Positions 1-13,500 of a stretch of 64,000 nucleotides of DNA are shown piece by piece; position 1 is the stretch's first letter; every line of letters starts with the position of its first letter. Position numbers and translations under genes: made by a program. The stretch lies in the NCBI RefSeq assembly GCF_000247815.1, contig NC_021677.1, positions 41,270,417-41,334,416 of the forward strand. Reading direction: 5' to 3'. The notes under the pieces are model-generated. The model saw only the letters and a list, made by a program, of their open reading frames with translations, searched no databases and was not told the origin of the DNA. This stretch comes from Ficedula albicollis. Taxonomy: Eukaryota; Chordata; Aves; Passeriformes; Muscicapidae.

Positions 1-1170
1 AATATTAGGGTCCTGGGGTGATTAAAATGGAGGGGCTTGGAGTGCATGGGCTTGGAGAGGAAACCAGCTGATCATCTCCCCAAATCAGAGCAATGAACAG
101 GCACCCCCTGTTCCACTGACCATCCTCCTTGGCCTTTTGCAATACCAGACTTGAAGCTAGTGTCCTTTAAGCTAGGGTAACTTCAGGAAAGTTAAAGTTG
201 AAAAGATGCTCTTTAACTTTACATCCCATCTGACAGGATGACCCACCATACTAGGAAGGCCATGCTTGTGATGGAGGATTGGCAACAGCTAAGCAGAGGT
301 AAAGATTCCTTAATGCCTTGTGTTCTCTCCTTCCTCCTGGTAGCTGAGCAGATAGCCCTGTGGACACCCAGGGTCATGGAGGGGAAGGATTAATTTTTGT
401 TTTACTGGAACTGAAAGAGTACAGGAAATATCAGTTACTGTGCTAGTAAATTATGTGTAGCTGTGAGTGTGAATAAAAATCACTTTCCAGTCAAGGTCCT
501 GGCCATATTCTGCCTGACCACAGTAGCCCAGCTGAGGATTAGTGTAATATATCATGGAAAAAAGATCACCAACAGGTCCAAATTTGGAGCTAGATCACAG
601 CTCTCCATTGAAGTCCTCTAAGCCTACAAGATCAACCTACCTCTCTAATTACCTGTCTTTTCTGAGGAAGGTTTCTGTCCACTTAGTTAAACAAGAGTTA
701 AGCAGAGACTGGCTAAGGAATAGGTTGACAAAACATGAAAAAAGATACACTGCTGCATTTCTGGGCAAGTAGGATAGAAGTTCTTATCAAATACCCCAGC
801 TAACTGATGATGCAAGGAAGAGCAGAAGGCATAATCCCATCTATATAATTTCCTTTCCTGCCTCTCTCTATGTTTCTTATTATAAATTCTTCCATAATCT
901 GGAAAGAAATGCCTCTCTTCTGATTGTTTTTATTCTTTCCCATTTGGTAAAATAATCTCCACCTGCCTCTTACTCTGATGCTCTGCTTTAATTTTACAAA
1001 AGTTAGATTTCCTTTGCCTCATTTGTCTTTGTGCATGTGTGTTTCTGCAGTGAATTTTCATTTAAGGTGTCAGCATGAACATGTTCTGCTGTAGAACTGA
1101 GTCCTGCTATTAACATTAGGAAAGACAAAAATGGGGATACAACGACACAAAAGAGCACTGGCCATATTTT

Positions 1171-1212
1171 AAAAAAACCAAAACAAACAAAACAAACAAA
1201 AACCCCAAAAAG
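1171..1212. repeat. A-rich low-complexity tract (AAAC-like)
   Basis: This is a short run of A interrupted by single or paired C, with several CAAA units. It could be a simple repeat or a decayed poly(A) tail; no retroelement body was recognised next to it. Confidence 0.7.
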
Positions 1213-1260
1213 GTTCTAAGTGGTTATTAAAAGAAAGCCTTGACTTTTCATTGGCAATGT

Positions 1261-1401
1261 AGAGACTGTGTTTGTTTTAACTCAGGGCTCCAAACACTGT
1301 TGTATCCAAGCACAGAATTTAAGGTCACAGCAGAGACTGTGTTTGTTTTAACTCATGGTTCCAAACACTGTTGTATCCAAGCACAGAATTTAAGGTCACA
1401 G
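1261..1401. repeat. Direct tandem duplication, period 71 bp, two copies
   Basis: The two copies begin at 1261 and 1332 and differ at about two positions (AGGGCTCC versus ATGGTTCC). Each ends with TTAAGGTCA (1319-1327 and 1390-1398), which fits the ERR response-element consensus TNAAGGTCA. The divergence shows that the duplication is not simply a copied read. Confidence 0.95.
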
Positions 1402-2576
1402 TTTTGGGACAGAGAATTCTCATTTAAAGCAGGACAGTAAGGGTTAAGATATTTATATTCAGACTCTTGTGCTACAGATCTGCTCAGACTGATCTAGGAC
1501 AAGCCACAAAACCTCTTTATGGTAGGATTTGGCAATCTATAAGTTGTGAATTAAAACATGTCCCTAGACTAGGTAATGTTTGAAGCACATCTAAGGGTAT
1601 TCAAATGGGTGCTCATTGTTTAAAAACCACAACACAAAAAAATTATTTTCTGTTTAAATAGATGTTGAGCTTCATCATGATACCTTTAGATGGAAGCATA
1701 TTGTTTGCAAGTCAAATTTGATTTTTACGGAACAAAAAATCTATTGAAGTTTGGTAGAAGACATTGCTTTTGGTGGGGAGAACCAACTGTTTTGTTTGGG
1801 TGTGTAAGAGAAAATAGGACAGAGCCCTAAATAAAGAAAGCTGGTCTGTAAGAGCTACCAGGCATCAGGGAACTATGTTCAGAGTACCTAGGTTTCTCTT
1901 TAGGGCTACTAGCCCTGCAAAGCAGAGGTCAGGGCATGTAACAGTGACTTGTGTGAAATCAGGCAGTTCTGCTGGCCTCAAAGGTGTGAAAGGCTTGTCT
2001 CCTGAATTCAACCCAATTACCCCTCTGTAACTTAAATGAGACAGAGGCTGGGAAAGATTTCTTGTCATCAATCTCCTCTTCCCCCGGCAGACAAGATTTC
2101 AAAGTGTATCCACAAAACTGCTCAGCCCATTTTAGCTCTCCTAATTATTATCTTTTTTTGCCCTGTACAGACAGCATTTCATTCACTTCCTTGTGAAAAC
2201 ACAATAATAGAGCTTTCATAAGAGGGAAAAAACTGTCCCAAACCCTAAAAGTAACTAGATCTCTTCCTCTTTTGCATTTTCCTTAGTAAAAAGGCACCTT
2301 ATCAACAAGTGAAATCAAGTTTGTTTGGCATGATTTCCAGGTTACTCCTATATTAGACCAAATGAAATTTCTGTCAATCAATCATCAACTTGCTAGAAGT
2401 TGATCATTATTCCATGATAAAAGGTAAAAAAAACGACTAAAACATTAATTTATCAAAACCAGATTGGCCATTAAAGCCTGGAGAAATGTCTTTAAAGAAA
2501 GTCTCTATACATTATATCTTGGAAGAGCCAGGAAAATTAGAGACATATATCACAATTATTTTTTTCTTTTCTTTTC

Positions 2577-3120
2577 CCTTTCCTTTCCTTTCCTTTCCTT
2601 TCCTTTCCTTTCCTTTCCTTTCCTTTCCTTTCCTTTCCTTTCCTTTCCTTTCCTTTCCTTTCCTTTCCTTTCCTTTCCTTTCCTTTCCTTTCCTTTCCTT
2701 TCCTTTCCTTTCCTTTCCTTTCCTTTCCTTTCCTTTCCTTTCCTTTCCTTTCCTTTCCTTTCCTTTCCTTTCCTTTCCTTTCCTTTCCTTTCCTTTCCTT
2801 TCCTTTCCTTTCCTTTCCTTTCCTTTCCTTTCCTTTCCTTTCCTTTCCTTTCCTTTCCTTTCCTTTCCTTTCCTTTCCTTTCCTTTCCTTTCCTTTCCTT
2901 TCCTTTCCTTTCCTTTCCTTTCCTTTCCTTTCCTTTCCTTTCCTTTCCTTTCCTTTCCTTTCCTTTCCTTTCCTTTCCTTTCCTTTCCTTTCCTTTCCTT
3001 TCCTTTCCTTTCCTTTCCTTTCCTTTCCTTTCCTTTCCTTTCCTTTCCTTTCCTTTCCTTTCCTTTCCTTTCCTTTCCTTTCCTTTCCTTTCCTTTCCTT
3101 TCCTTTCCTTTCCTTTCCTT
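2577..3120. repeat. Perfect pentanucleotide array (CCTTT)n, about 109 copies
   Basis: The array is an uninterrupted polypyrimidine tract of about 544 bp, entered through a degenerate T-rich stretch with TTTTC units at 2560-2576 and ending at TTCTTCC. It yields long open frames on both strands (FPFLS and GKERK repeats) that are artefacts of the period. The complete lack of interruptions implies recent expansion or consensus smoothing by the assembler. Confidence 0.98.
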
Positions 3121-5919
3121 TTCTTCCATACTGCATGTCTCAAAGAACTGATACTGCCTATCACTCCATCAGCCTGTAGTGCTCTGATTGTGATCTGTGC
3201 AAGGTAATATTGATGGGGCATTGTTGCTCTGCATTGGGACAATGTGTGAGGAGAACAGGTGACCTCAAAAGCCAGAGGCTGCCTTGTGAAAGTCATCCCA
3301 AAGGGTGGCACTAACCAGAGCACCTCTGGGTAGGCTCTGTTCAGAGGCCACAGACTGAGTAGGCTGGGATGGTTCCCTGCCCCTCCTGTAGTGAGAGAGC
3401 AGCAATTCCAGAGGAGGATTTGGTCAGGGCAGCAAACAAAGGCTATGCTCACAGACCAAGCCTGGTGCTTCTGTTCCTTGTGGAGTTCTGCCTTGGATTT
3501 ACCCTAAGAGAGCTCTTTTGCTTCCAGATCTACCAGCTTAATCTTACAGTCCTTTCTAACTTCATCCTGGAACTGTTTTAAAAACCACACATATCTGAAG
3601 GTTAGCCATGTTGAGATCCGTGTTTCCTTCTTTATTTTTTGGGGCAAGAGAAATCAGCTAAAGCTGTAAGAAGAGCTCAGCTGTGTGTGGAGGTTTGCAA
3701 AGGATGAAGCCTTCTGAAGTTCCAAAATCAGCTTGCAGGATTCTTGTTCGCTTTCTTAAGGAATTCAGGTTGACAGATAAAGCCCAGCCAGCAGAGACTT
3801 ATTCCTTTCCATCCTTCTCAGAAAGGAAGGGTCAGACCTATGCACAGGTTACTCTCAAGGCAGGGGAAGCTCAATTTGTTCATTTGCACTGGGTCAAAAG
3901 AGATTATTATGAGATTTCTGCACCACTCTGCAAACGCCCACCTCACCCAGGTAGTCCTCTGTCAGCAACAGCCCATTTCCAGAGTACAAACCCACTATTG
4001 TACTGTCTATATCAGTTAATTCAGCCCTATAGACCTTGTGCCAGGCAATCTCATGGCTCCCTGCTTGCATCACCTCAGCCTGGACACAAGTTAAAGTGCA
4101 AAATTAAAACATCAGCTATTGGGAGAGCAGGACCTGCCTGCCAAGCCATTCCCACTCTGGTCTCCCATTCACTGAGAGCCTACACCAGTGTTAATCTCTG
4201 CACAACCAGGATGAAGCCAAGGAGTACCTTTCTGAAGAAAATTGTTTTCTGTCAAAATCAGCTCACTGCAAACACTCTGACTGCTCTTGAACCTGTGTGC
4301 CTAAACCCTGACCCTGTGTGCCTCCTCCTGCCTCTCTTGCTACTGTGCACAAGGAATCTTCTTTATGGGCAACTAAGTCACCAGTCAGTCCCTCTCTGGC
4401 CTCAGCTCTCTGTTGGAAACACAGAGGTGCTGGTTTTGTCCTTGCCTCTACTTGTTCAGGTGTTCTCCAGTGTGGTTAGTGAGATTCCTTACAACCCTGG
4501 GCCCTACTAATGCTTACGCCTTGCTAAAGCTTGTCTCTTGTCTCTTCAACATTTGAAGCATCTTAGAGTTTCTGCTGTGATGATATATCATCTAAGTGTA
4601 CAAAGGTATATGTGTATATGTTTCATTTGTATTAATTCTGGTCGAGGAAAAATGCATAATCTGAATTGTGCCACCTGCAACATTCAGGTAATTTGATTCT
4701 GCTGTACTTTTAAAACTGGATATGTCTTCTCTCTGTCTCAATTTTTTAAACAAACCTGTTTTCTGTGCTGCCTTCATGTGCACCTTTTATTGTAAAAGAC
4801 TTCTGTCTTGACATCCTTTAAAGATAGGTGATTAGAATCACATAACTTATCCTCACATGGCCTGGGGACACATTAGGGCACACCATTAGTTTATATGCAC
4901 TTGTTAAGATCTCTGGTAGAGGAGGTAGTTACACTGGCTTTGAATTTGGATGTTCCTCTTTTCCAAAAATTCTCAGGTTTCTACAAATACTGATTGTATG
5001 AAAAGTTGTAGCCTAGTTTATCCTGTGTTTATTGCTTATAGCTGAGCCACATTGCGTTTTCTTTCATTCTGTGTTACTTTCATCATCCAAAAGGCTGTAG
5101 TCTGCCCTTTGCTTCTCCTGGAGTTGTACATCTTTGACTCAAATTAGATCCTGGATTTTATATTTAGAAATAACTTCCTAATTTCTACTTTTTAATAAAT
5201 AATAGTTTGCCTGGCATAAGATCATGAAGCTTTTATTCAGGTATAGTTTTAGGATTTTTGTTTTAGAAAGGCCTCTGGTTTTTGTTTACCTCCTAAGGAT
5301 ATTTTTATATATTTGACCAGCAAACATCTAAACATGAACTAGAAGCATAGGAGAGCTATGAGTGATGTTTGTGAGTGCAGATTGGAAGGTAGAGAATAGG
5401 CAGCAAGGGGCAAACAGAACCTTTAGTGCAGCTCTGCGTGAGTCATGTGTTCAGTGCAAGACTGTGTGTGGCGTGTGCCCGAGAGGTTCACGGGCTTTTA
5501 TGGAGAGGGACCTTCCGATAGGTGCTGGTGTGTTGCTGTAAATATGCAGTGCAGTTGTGTGAGTGTGAAAACGTGTGTGGGAACTGTGAAAGGACACAGA
5601 CTCTAGCAGCAGTCGGTACATATGTAGAGCTTTCAAAACGTGTCCTTCGTGAAATTAGTTGTATGTGCCAGTTTTGATGTTTGTGAAGACTTCCGAGGGT
5701 TTGTAGCTATGTTTTTTTGTGCCTGGGAATGTGTGCTATTATCCTGAATGCCTGATTCTGATTTCATGTGCCACGACTTATTCCAGTGTGGTTTCATAAA
5801 CTGCACTGAAGTGACAACTGAATTACACCGCTTTGAAACGGGATTCGGGCACTTTTCTGCACACGTTTGTGGCAGTGGATATCGGTATGGAGATATGGGA
5901 TATGGGAGAACAGATTTCC
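3121..5919. other. Non-coding stretch with one long unexplained ORF
   Basis: No gene was recognised. The only remarkable item is the 275-codon open frame at 3683-4510. From about 5400 the sequence becomes rich in GTGTG words and CpG, leading into the CpG island. Confidence 0.5.
3683..4510 (+). other. Long open reading frame of unknown significance (275 codons)
   Basis: The frame runs from an ATG at 3683 to a stop at 4508-4510. I recognise no domain, signal peptide, zinc finger or retroviral motif. The C-terminal third contains a leucine-rich stretch (around residues 214-223) that could pass for a membrane segment. Composition is rich in Ser, Leu, Pro and Cys, as often seen when non-coding DNA is translated. 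It sits upstream of the CpG island and has no recognisable splice context. A chance ORF is the more likely explanation, though the length is above what most of the window produces outside repeats. Confidence 0.15.
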
Positions 5920-6189
5920 GAGCGCAGCAGCTGGGCTGTGCCGCGCTGAGCCGCGGGTCTGCATGTGCACGAAGCGTGTGTTTGTGGACTCGTGTGTTAC
6001 TCGCATGTAAAAGCGCCCAGGGCACGCATGTTCCAGGGGCAGGCTGGTGCCTGGCGCCGAGCATGTGGGGTGCTGTTTGGGCGCACAGCCACGGGGCACT
6101 CTCTACCTCAAGTTTTTGCATAACCCTGAACTCCACAGCCGCTGTCCACGAGACAGACCGGTGGGTAAGAGGGAAGGGGCGCTGCCGCT

Positions 6190-6325
<136 letters not shown>

Positions 6326-6450
6326 TGCCGCTGCCGCTGTTCCCACGGCGGGACCGAGCCGGAGCTGCTATCCCGCGCCACCCGTGTCACCTGTGCCAGG
6401 GACAGCCCGGCGGCCGGCCCGCACTGCGCCCCGCGGCGCCGCGGCTCCGC

Positions 6451-6494
6451 GCCGGGACTGCCCTGCCCGTGCCGGGACTGCCCTGCCCGTGCCG
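6451..6494. repeat. GC-rich minisatellite, period 20 bp, about 2.2 copies
   Basis: The unit GCCGGGACTGCCCTGCCCGT occurs exactly twice, followed by a partial third (GCCGG). It lies between the two G homopolymers and shares words with their flanks. Confidence 0.9.
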
Positions 6495-6519
6495 GCGGAG
6501 CCCGTGCCGGGGCTGCCCT

Positions 6520-7417
<898 letters not shown>

Positions 7418-7530
7418 CGGGTGCCCGGTGTCCCGGAGCGGGCTGGAGCGGGCTGGGCTGGGCTGGGCTGGGCGCACCTCCGCGCCGGCAGGTGCGGCGG
7501 AGTCCGCGGAGCAGCACTTGGGGGGTAGGC

Positions 7531-10500
7531 GTGCTGGTGTGTTTCTTTCGTGCCGTGTAACTTCTCCCTCTAAGCTTCATCTCCTAGGAACAGCTAACAG
7601 TGAACGCTGACAGTCCGTTCTGCGCAGTTTTACTTTCCGTCTGTGCTAGGATTTTTATTAGATGAATTACTAGGTGCCTATAAAGAGATGTGCATATAAA
7701 ATTATACGGAGCAGATCCCTTAAAGCACCGTCTTTTATTTTAAAAGTCCGTTTTTCATCGGAAATGCACTATGGAAATTCAGTTTCCCACAGACTACTGT
7801 TTTGGATAGCGTGCCCGGGGAAAGAGTGGAGTGAGTCGGAGGGCGGGCAAAGAGACATCCCAGGCTGGGACTGGTGGCTGCTACCTTAGCACCTGCTACT
7901 GCTCTTTGTATTCCGAAGTGGGCTGTGCCTGGTTATGCTGTGTTTAAAATCACTTTAGCGTGTTAAGTTTGGTTTGGTCCTGTTGGGGAAGTTAGGAAAC
8001 AAGGCAAAACCTTTTCAGCGTTTTCATCCAGCTGACTGGAACAATTAATTTTAAATGCATTTCTCCGATAAATCTCACCCTGAGCGGAGTGCTCTTTTGT
8101 GTGTTTGCATGTTAATCCGTGTGTCACCTATGCAGGTTTTGTGTCATCAGAGGTGGGAATTAAGTAATTTTGCCTATTTCATTGCTTTTGTCTTAAGAAT
8201 TCATTGTATTTAGTAAAATTAAAATAATTAAAATCAAACAAATCATCCGCAAATACCCCTCTTTCCTAATTTCAGCTTTTATTTGTCTTTCTGTACCTTG
8301 TTTTCTAATATTACATCTGTCTTTACACTCATTTCTCTTTCCTTTAATCCCCAGCTTCCAGCAGTCTCATTAAAATGAGACTTTGTATTGTTAATAGAAA
8401 TTAATAATCTAACCCATGTGATTTTCTTTTTCCCACTGGTGCTACACTTGTGGCTGTTCCACTTTGAATTAAAAATAAACAAACAGTTTCTTAAGGGAAA
8501 TGTATTCTATATGCTGCTGGGAGCCTTAATATTAAGGCAAAAATAGAAGATGCATTTACCCTCATAAAAAAAGGAAAAGAACAAAATGGCACAATGAAAA
8601 CCTAGATCTTCATCACTTACTATACTGTCTCTTAACTTTTTGCTTTTAATTCTTGTACTTTTGGAATTGAGAAAAAGGAAGTCAAACAACATGAAAATAG
8701 TAAAAAGTAATCTGCATATTGTATTGCCGTTCACCCTTTTTACTTTTTCATGGGCTTTCAGTCAGCTCTCAAAAATGTCAAGTGCACCTTACCCACATGC
8801 ACAACTCCTTGGCTGCTGGGTAGACAGATGAAGGTGGCCCTGGGGGAAGTGCCACTGAGCCCCTATGGCTTTACAGCAGACAGAGTGTGCTGCTTTTTGA
8901 GGTGGGAAACTGTTGGAGAGCTCTTTGTTTAGAGAGGTGCTTGTTTCTGTGTGCCAACTGACCTTCTCTTTAACATTGCTGAGGTTTGGTAAAATAGAGA
9001 AATATAATTTAAAATATTTCAACCTCAATTTTTTCATTTGTTTAATTCAAAGGAGTACGATGGTGCAGGAAAGTCTGAAAAAAGTTACTGAGAGAAGTAA
9101 GATATGAGCAGCTTTAAAAATACAGTGTTTATAAAGGTATATGTGCAGTGTGTCAGGTACTGATTTGATTTACATTCTGGTTTTATTAAGGCTAGATTTT
9201 ACATTATATTCCTGTAGCTGAGGATGAGTTGGCCCAGTCTGTATCTGGTTTAGAAGTATCTTTTTTTCCCACTGTAACACAATTACCCTGTGAACATACG
9301 AAGTAAATGCAGGTATTTGTGCCTGTATCCCTAATTGTCTGTGTGAGCATATTATTCTTACTGTACTGATTTATTCTTTTGACTGCTAGCTATTGAAATT
9401 ATTTTAAGCTATTTTCTTTTTTTTTGTTGTTGTTGTTTTTTTAGATACCACTTAATTCTGTGGTTGGCATTTTTTGTCATATTAAACCTTAAATTAGGAA
9501 CAAATTTAAAAATATTGCAAACTGCTTCTTCTTGTTTAGTAGCTTGTTAAGCTGTTAAGCTATAGGAAAAAAAAATGAGGAAGATGCTGGAAGAGAAGTG
9601 GATGTAGTCACTCAATATATGATCCGTGTAGTTCCCTGGAAACTGTATTTCACCTCACAATTATTGAAACAGAGAGTGGATGAACAAGGCAAAGGAGAGG
9701 AGAGGTGACTCCTTTCACCTTGGAGTTTGATGAGATCTTAATTTTTGTAAAAGTCAGACCCAAAAGGAGCCTGAACAAAACCTAAGCAAAGGAATTCCTT
9801 GCCTCTAATTTGTTCTTCAGGTTTTGTATTTATCTTCCTCAAGCAGTGAAAATTCCCTTTCCATTGCCTGTGTGCTAATCTAAGTGATTGCACCAGGAAC
9901 CTGTGGAAGGTCTGTTTAGCAGGTGTGTGGTTTCTTGGTGCAGAATCTTTCAAGGAGAGTAAGAAAATGCTTCTTCCTAATTTTAACCTTCTGTGCATGT
10001 ATTCTAAGACCATGTATGTTTTATTTACTTACACAGAAATCCACTCTTTAGCAACCGCTTACCACATTTTGGTATTGACCTCTGGGAGAATTGTTCCTGG
10101 GGTAGATGATGCAGCTCCAAGAAAGAAGCTTTTGTATGAACTGGAATTTGTTTAAAGCGTTTTTGAATTGGGACGTTAACAAAGGCAGTGATTTGTACCT
10201 GCAGTTTGTCTCTCAGGTGAGGGCATATGGTGAGAATACATTAGTTAAACTGTACTGACAGCGCCTGTCTGCGGTACAGCAGGAAGGGAAGGCGTCTGCA
10301 GACACCACAAATGTACACTGCCATATAAAATGTGTCATTATAGCCACGCACAAACACTTGTGTGCATCTGTAAATGTTTGTGTGTAGGTGTACACACAGG
10401 TATACACACATGCATATGTATGCTCATGTGGAGTACTGGTGGTGTGCCTCCCTCATGTGCAAACCTAAAGCTGTTTCAGAAGAGAATACGGCATTCTTAC

Positions 10501-13500
10501 TTTGCTGTATTAACTTCTAAATCTCAGAGAATTTTGTCTTCTGCCTCATTGTAGTTGCCACTAGAAATGTTGATAGGACTAAGAAATTGCCATTTCTGTT
10601 TTCTTATTAATATTCTACATGACAGATAGGAAGTGACCAAGGAGCCATTAAAGGTAAAATAAAAATCACTGGCAAATGACAGCATCCTGCCAGATGCTGT
10701 GTCTCTTACACTCTTTTCCTCTAATGTACAAGAAAGACATGCGAGTCGCTGATATAATAAAAATAAAAAATATTTTATGGGGAGAAAGAAAAAGTTGAAA
10801 GGAACAAATTACATATTTGATAGAGAGATGGAATTGTATAATGTTGGAATTTTAAGGCAATGAAGGAGCAAATTCCAGATGCTGCAGCAGAGAATTAACA
10901 AAGTTGCTGTCACTGACCCTAGTGCATAGATTGAAGTAATGTGACTTGATTTCAGAGGTTACTGTAAATCTCCTTATTCAGTGAATAAGAGGAAATCTGA
11001 GTCAGAGAATCTGAATGCAACTGTCTGCTCTGAATATATCTCAGAGGCTGGGATTGGGAGGAGTTGTTAATTGGAGAGAATAGGATGGAGTTGTTTGTTT
11101 CGTTGACAGAATAAATTGGAAAACCTCTATAAGGAATTGGTGTAGTTACTGGGTTTCTGACAAGGTTCCCATCATAAAATGAGGTCTCAATACACTAAGC
11201 TTAGTGGGCGCAGGGCTGATGAGGAAATCAGTACCTTTAGAATATTAGTATTAAGTTTTCTCTCCTCTTCTAATTCCACTTGTAAAAGTAAACATGATCT
11301 AATCATTATCAATTATTGAGAAATATGGAAAGATCAATATATTTAAAAAATAGGATTTTTTCATTGTATCGATTTGAAGTGATCAATAAATATTGCATTT
11401 AGCCTGAGAGGGGAAAGACTTTGGAGAGATTGCATCAGAGAAAGTTGCTGTGATAGAGGTTTCACATCCCGTCTTCTTCCTCTCCAAGAGAACATTGCTC
11501 TACTCTGTGTGCCCTTTCCTCTCTGTGTAATTTCCCAGCCCTGTTTCTGCACTGTTACTAGTGCTCAGATTTTCATGTTATTTGAAATTACCTGTATTCT
11601 TCAAATTACTTCAGTTCAAGAAGTTTTGTGCATTGTGTCAGTGGGTCTCTTTTCAAAATTTCCCACAGCTTGAAGGATACAAATTCTCTCTCTTAGGGAA
11701 CAGAAATGGGGAGAAGGTAAAAGGTTTAAACTTGAGTGTAGATGAAATTTACGGGTTCTGTCAGGAGCAAGGTAGAATTTCTCCAAAGAGTGTAAAATGT
11801 CTAAGAGAGATTTAATTAAGGAAAGAAATAGTAAAAGTACAAAAAAAAAAAAAAGTGGTGACAAAGCTTGGATAAAAAAGCCAAAATCTTTTCCCCATCT
11901 TCTTATTCCAACTTGTGGTCCTTGGTTTAAGAGTTGGGGGTCATAGAGCTGCACATCAGCAATTCCACTGTTGACTGCAGAGACTAGGAAATTCTTCCCA
12001 GTCAGACCTGTTCTTTATTCTGTGGAGCTACTGGCGGTAGCATTACAGCCAAGGAGCACAACAGAATTTTTAGTCGGCGCAGTGTGAGCAAGTAAATGTA
12101 GCATCTGCCCAGAGCCCAGCAGTGAGCTTCTTTTTTAATGCCGCTGTAGAAACTGGGGGAAAAAAGGGGAAAGATCAGAGTTTCGGTGATGACCTATCAA
12201 TCAGAATGGTTGTTTGTTTAGTGAAGGAACTTAATAAAGCAGATACGTGGTTATGGTGACCTTGCCAAAAAACAAAGGAAACACTTGGTTTCTTTATGTC
12301 TTTGTGGTATTAGCTGCAGTTGCCTTTTGAATGTAGTCATTTCTATGTAGCTTGCATGTGTAAAGTGCTTTGTGCCTGTCATTGGGAACAGAACACAATT
12401 TAGTATTACTTGTTAGTAATAGCTATTGACTTGGCAAGTTTTACTTCTTAGGAATTAAATTGTAATAACTTACTCTTTGCATTTGTTTCCATCCTTGTTA
12501 TGCTGCCTCTCTCTAAAGCTTTGCCCTGTCTCTTCAGAGCAATAGAGATGTCCACAAAAAAATGATGCTTGCAGCTGGAGTACAGTGCACTTTGATTCTT
12601 CCAGTGCTTGAGAGTCTGGCTGCTGGCAATGACTGTCCATGAGGAGAAACATGTCTGCTCAAGGTGGAACGCGCTGTATAATAATATATTTGTCGTGTTT
12701 GTAATTGCAAATGTAATTAGCAAACAAGCTCTGGGGGATTGAGGACTTGAAACTTTCACTGCACATCATTTGACCCTATCTTGACTGGACCAAAGCTTAT
12801 ATGTCACTGTTAACCCTTGCTGTTCTTGCAGAGAAATGCTCCTTCTAATGTGACTGCTGATAAGTTTCCTGTCTTCTCCCTCTCCTTGGCCCCCCCTCAC
12901 CCTCTCTGCCATACCTCCTTTTTTTTTGGCTATGAGCAGCATTGTACCTGTATTTGCTTATGCCTCCTTTTATTGTGATAGCAAGTGCTTATGTTCCTCC
13001 TGTGACACATGCACTAATATTTCCTTTCCTAGCACTTCTGGCACAGCCTGGAAAGCATTCTGCAATGCCCTTTGTGAAGAGCACTGTGTACCAGTAAGTG
13101 CTTTTGCATACTGAGCTGTTCAGTGCATTCCTATCACCACAGGCAACGTTACTACTCAGTGCCCCTTGCACTTCACAGAGACAACTTGCGAAAAGCAGGT
13201 GGCAAGCTGTTATCACACAACCTGCGATGGCTCTCTGTCCCTGCTGAGCTGGAATTTTCTTGCACTCCCTTTCTGAATGGGGGAGGAATAAATATCTAGT
13301 ATATCCTATTCGTTTTATGGAGTCCTGGCAAATCTCAGTCTAATCACCCTTAGGATGACTTTTTTGCCCTACAAAAGATATTCCTGATCCATACAGATTT
13401 AGTGAACAGCACAGAATCCGTTCATAAAGTCACAAACTTATGTGTACGTAGGAAGCCAAAGGAGCTACTTCGCTTCTTCATATTAATAGTATATTTTTTC

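Larger units (their letters stand above)
1..2576. other. Non-coding flank, no gene recognised
   Basis: This stretch is AT-rich sequence without a supported gene. Apart from the A-rich tract near 1171 and the 71-bp tandem duplication at 1261-1401, I see no recognisable feature. Open frames are at most 72 codons. Confidence 0.6.

Noticed and set aside
2464..3452. Long frames with FPFLS or GKERK repeats on both strands
   Set aside because: They are produced by a pentanucleotide array whose unit lacks stops; flanking residues show no domain.
10370..10430. GT/CA-rich stretch resembling a microsatellite
   Set aside because: Too interrupted to call a repeat array.
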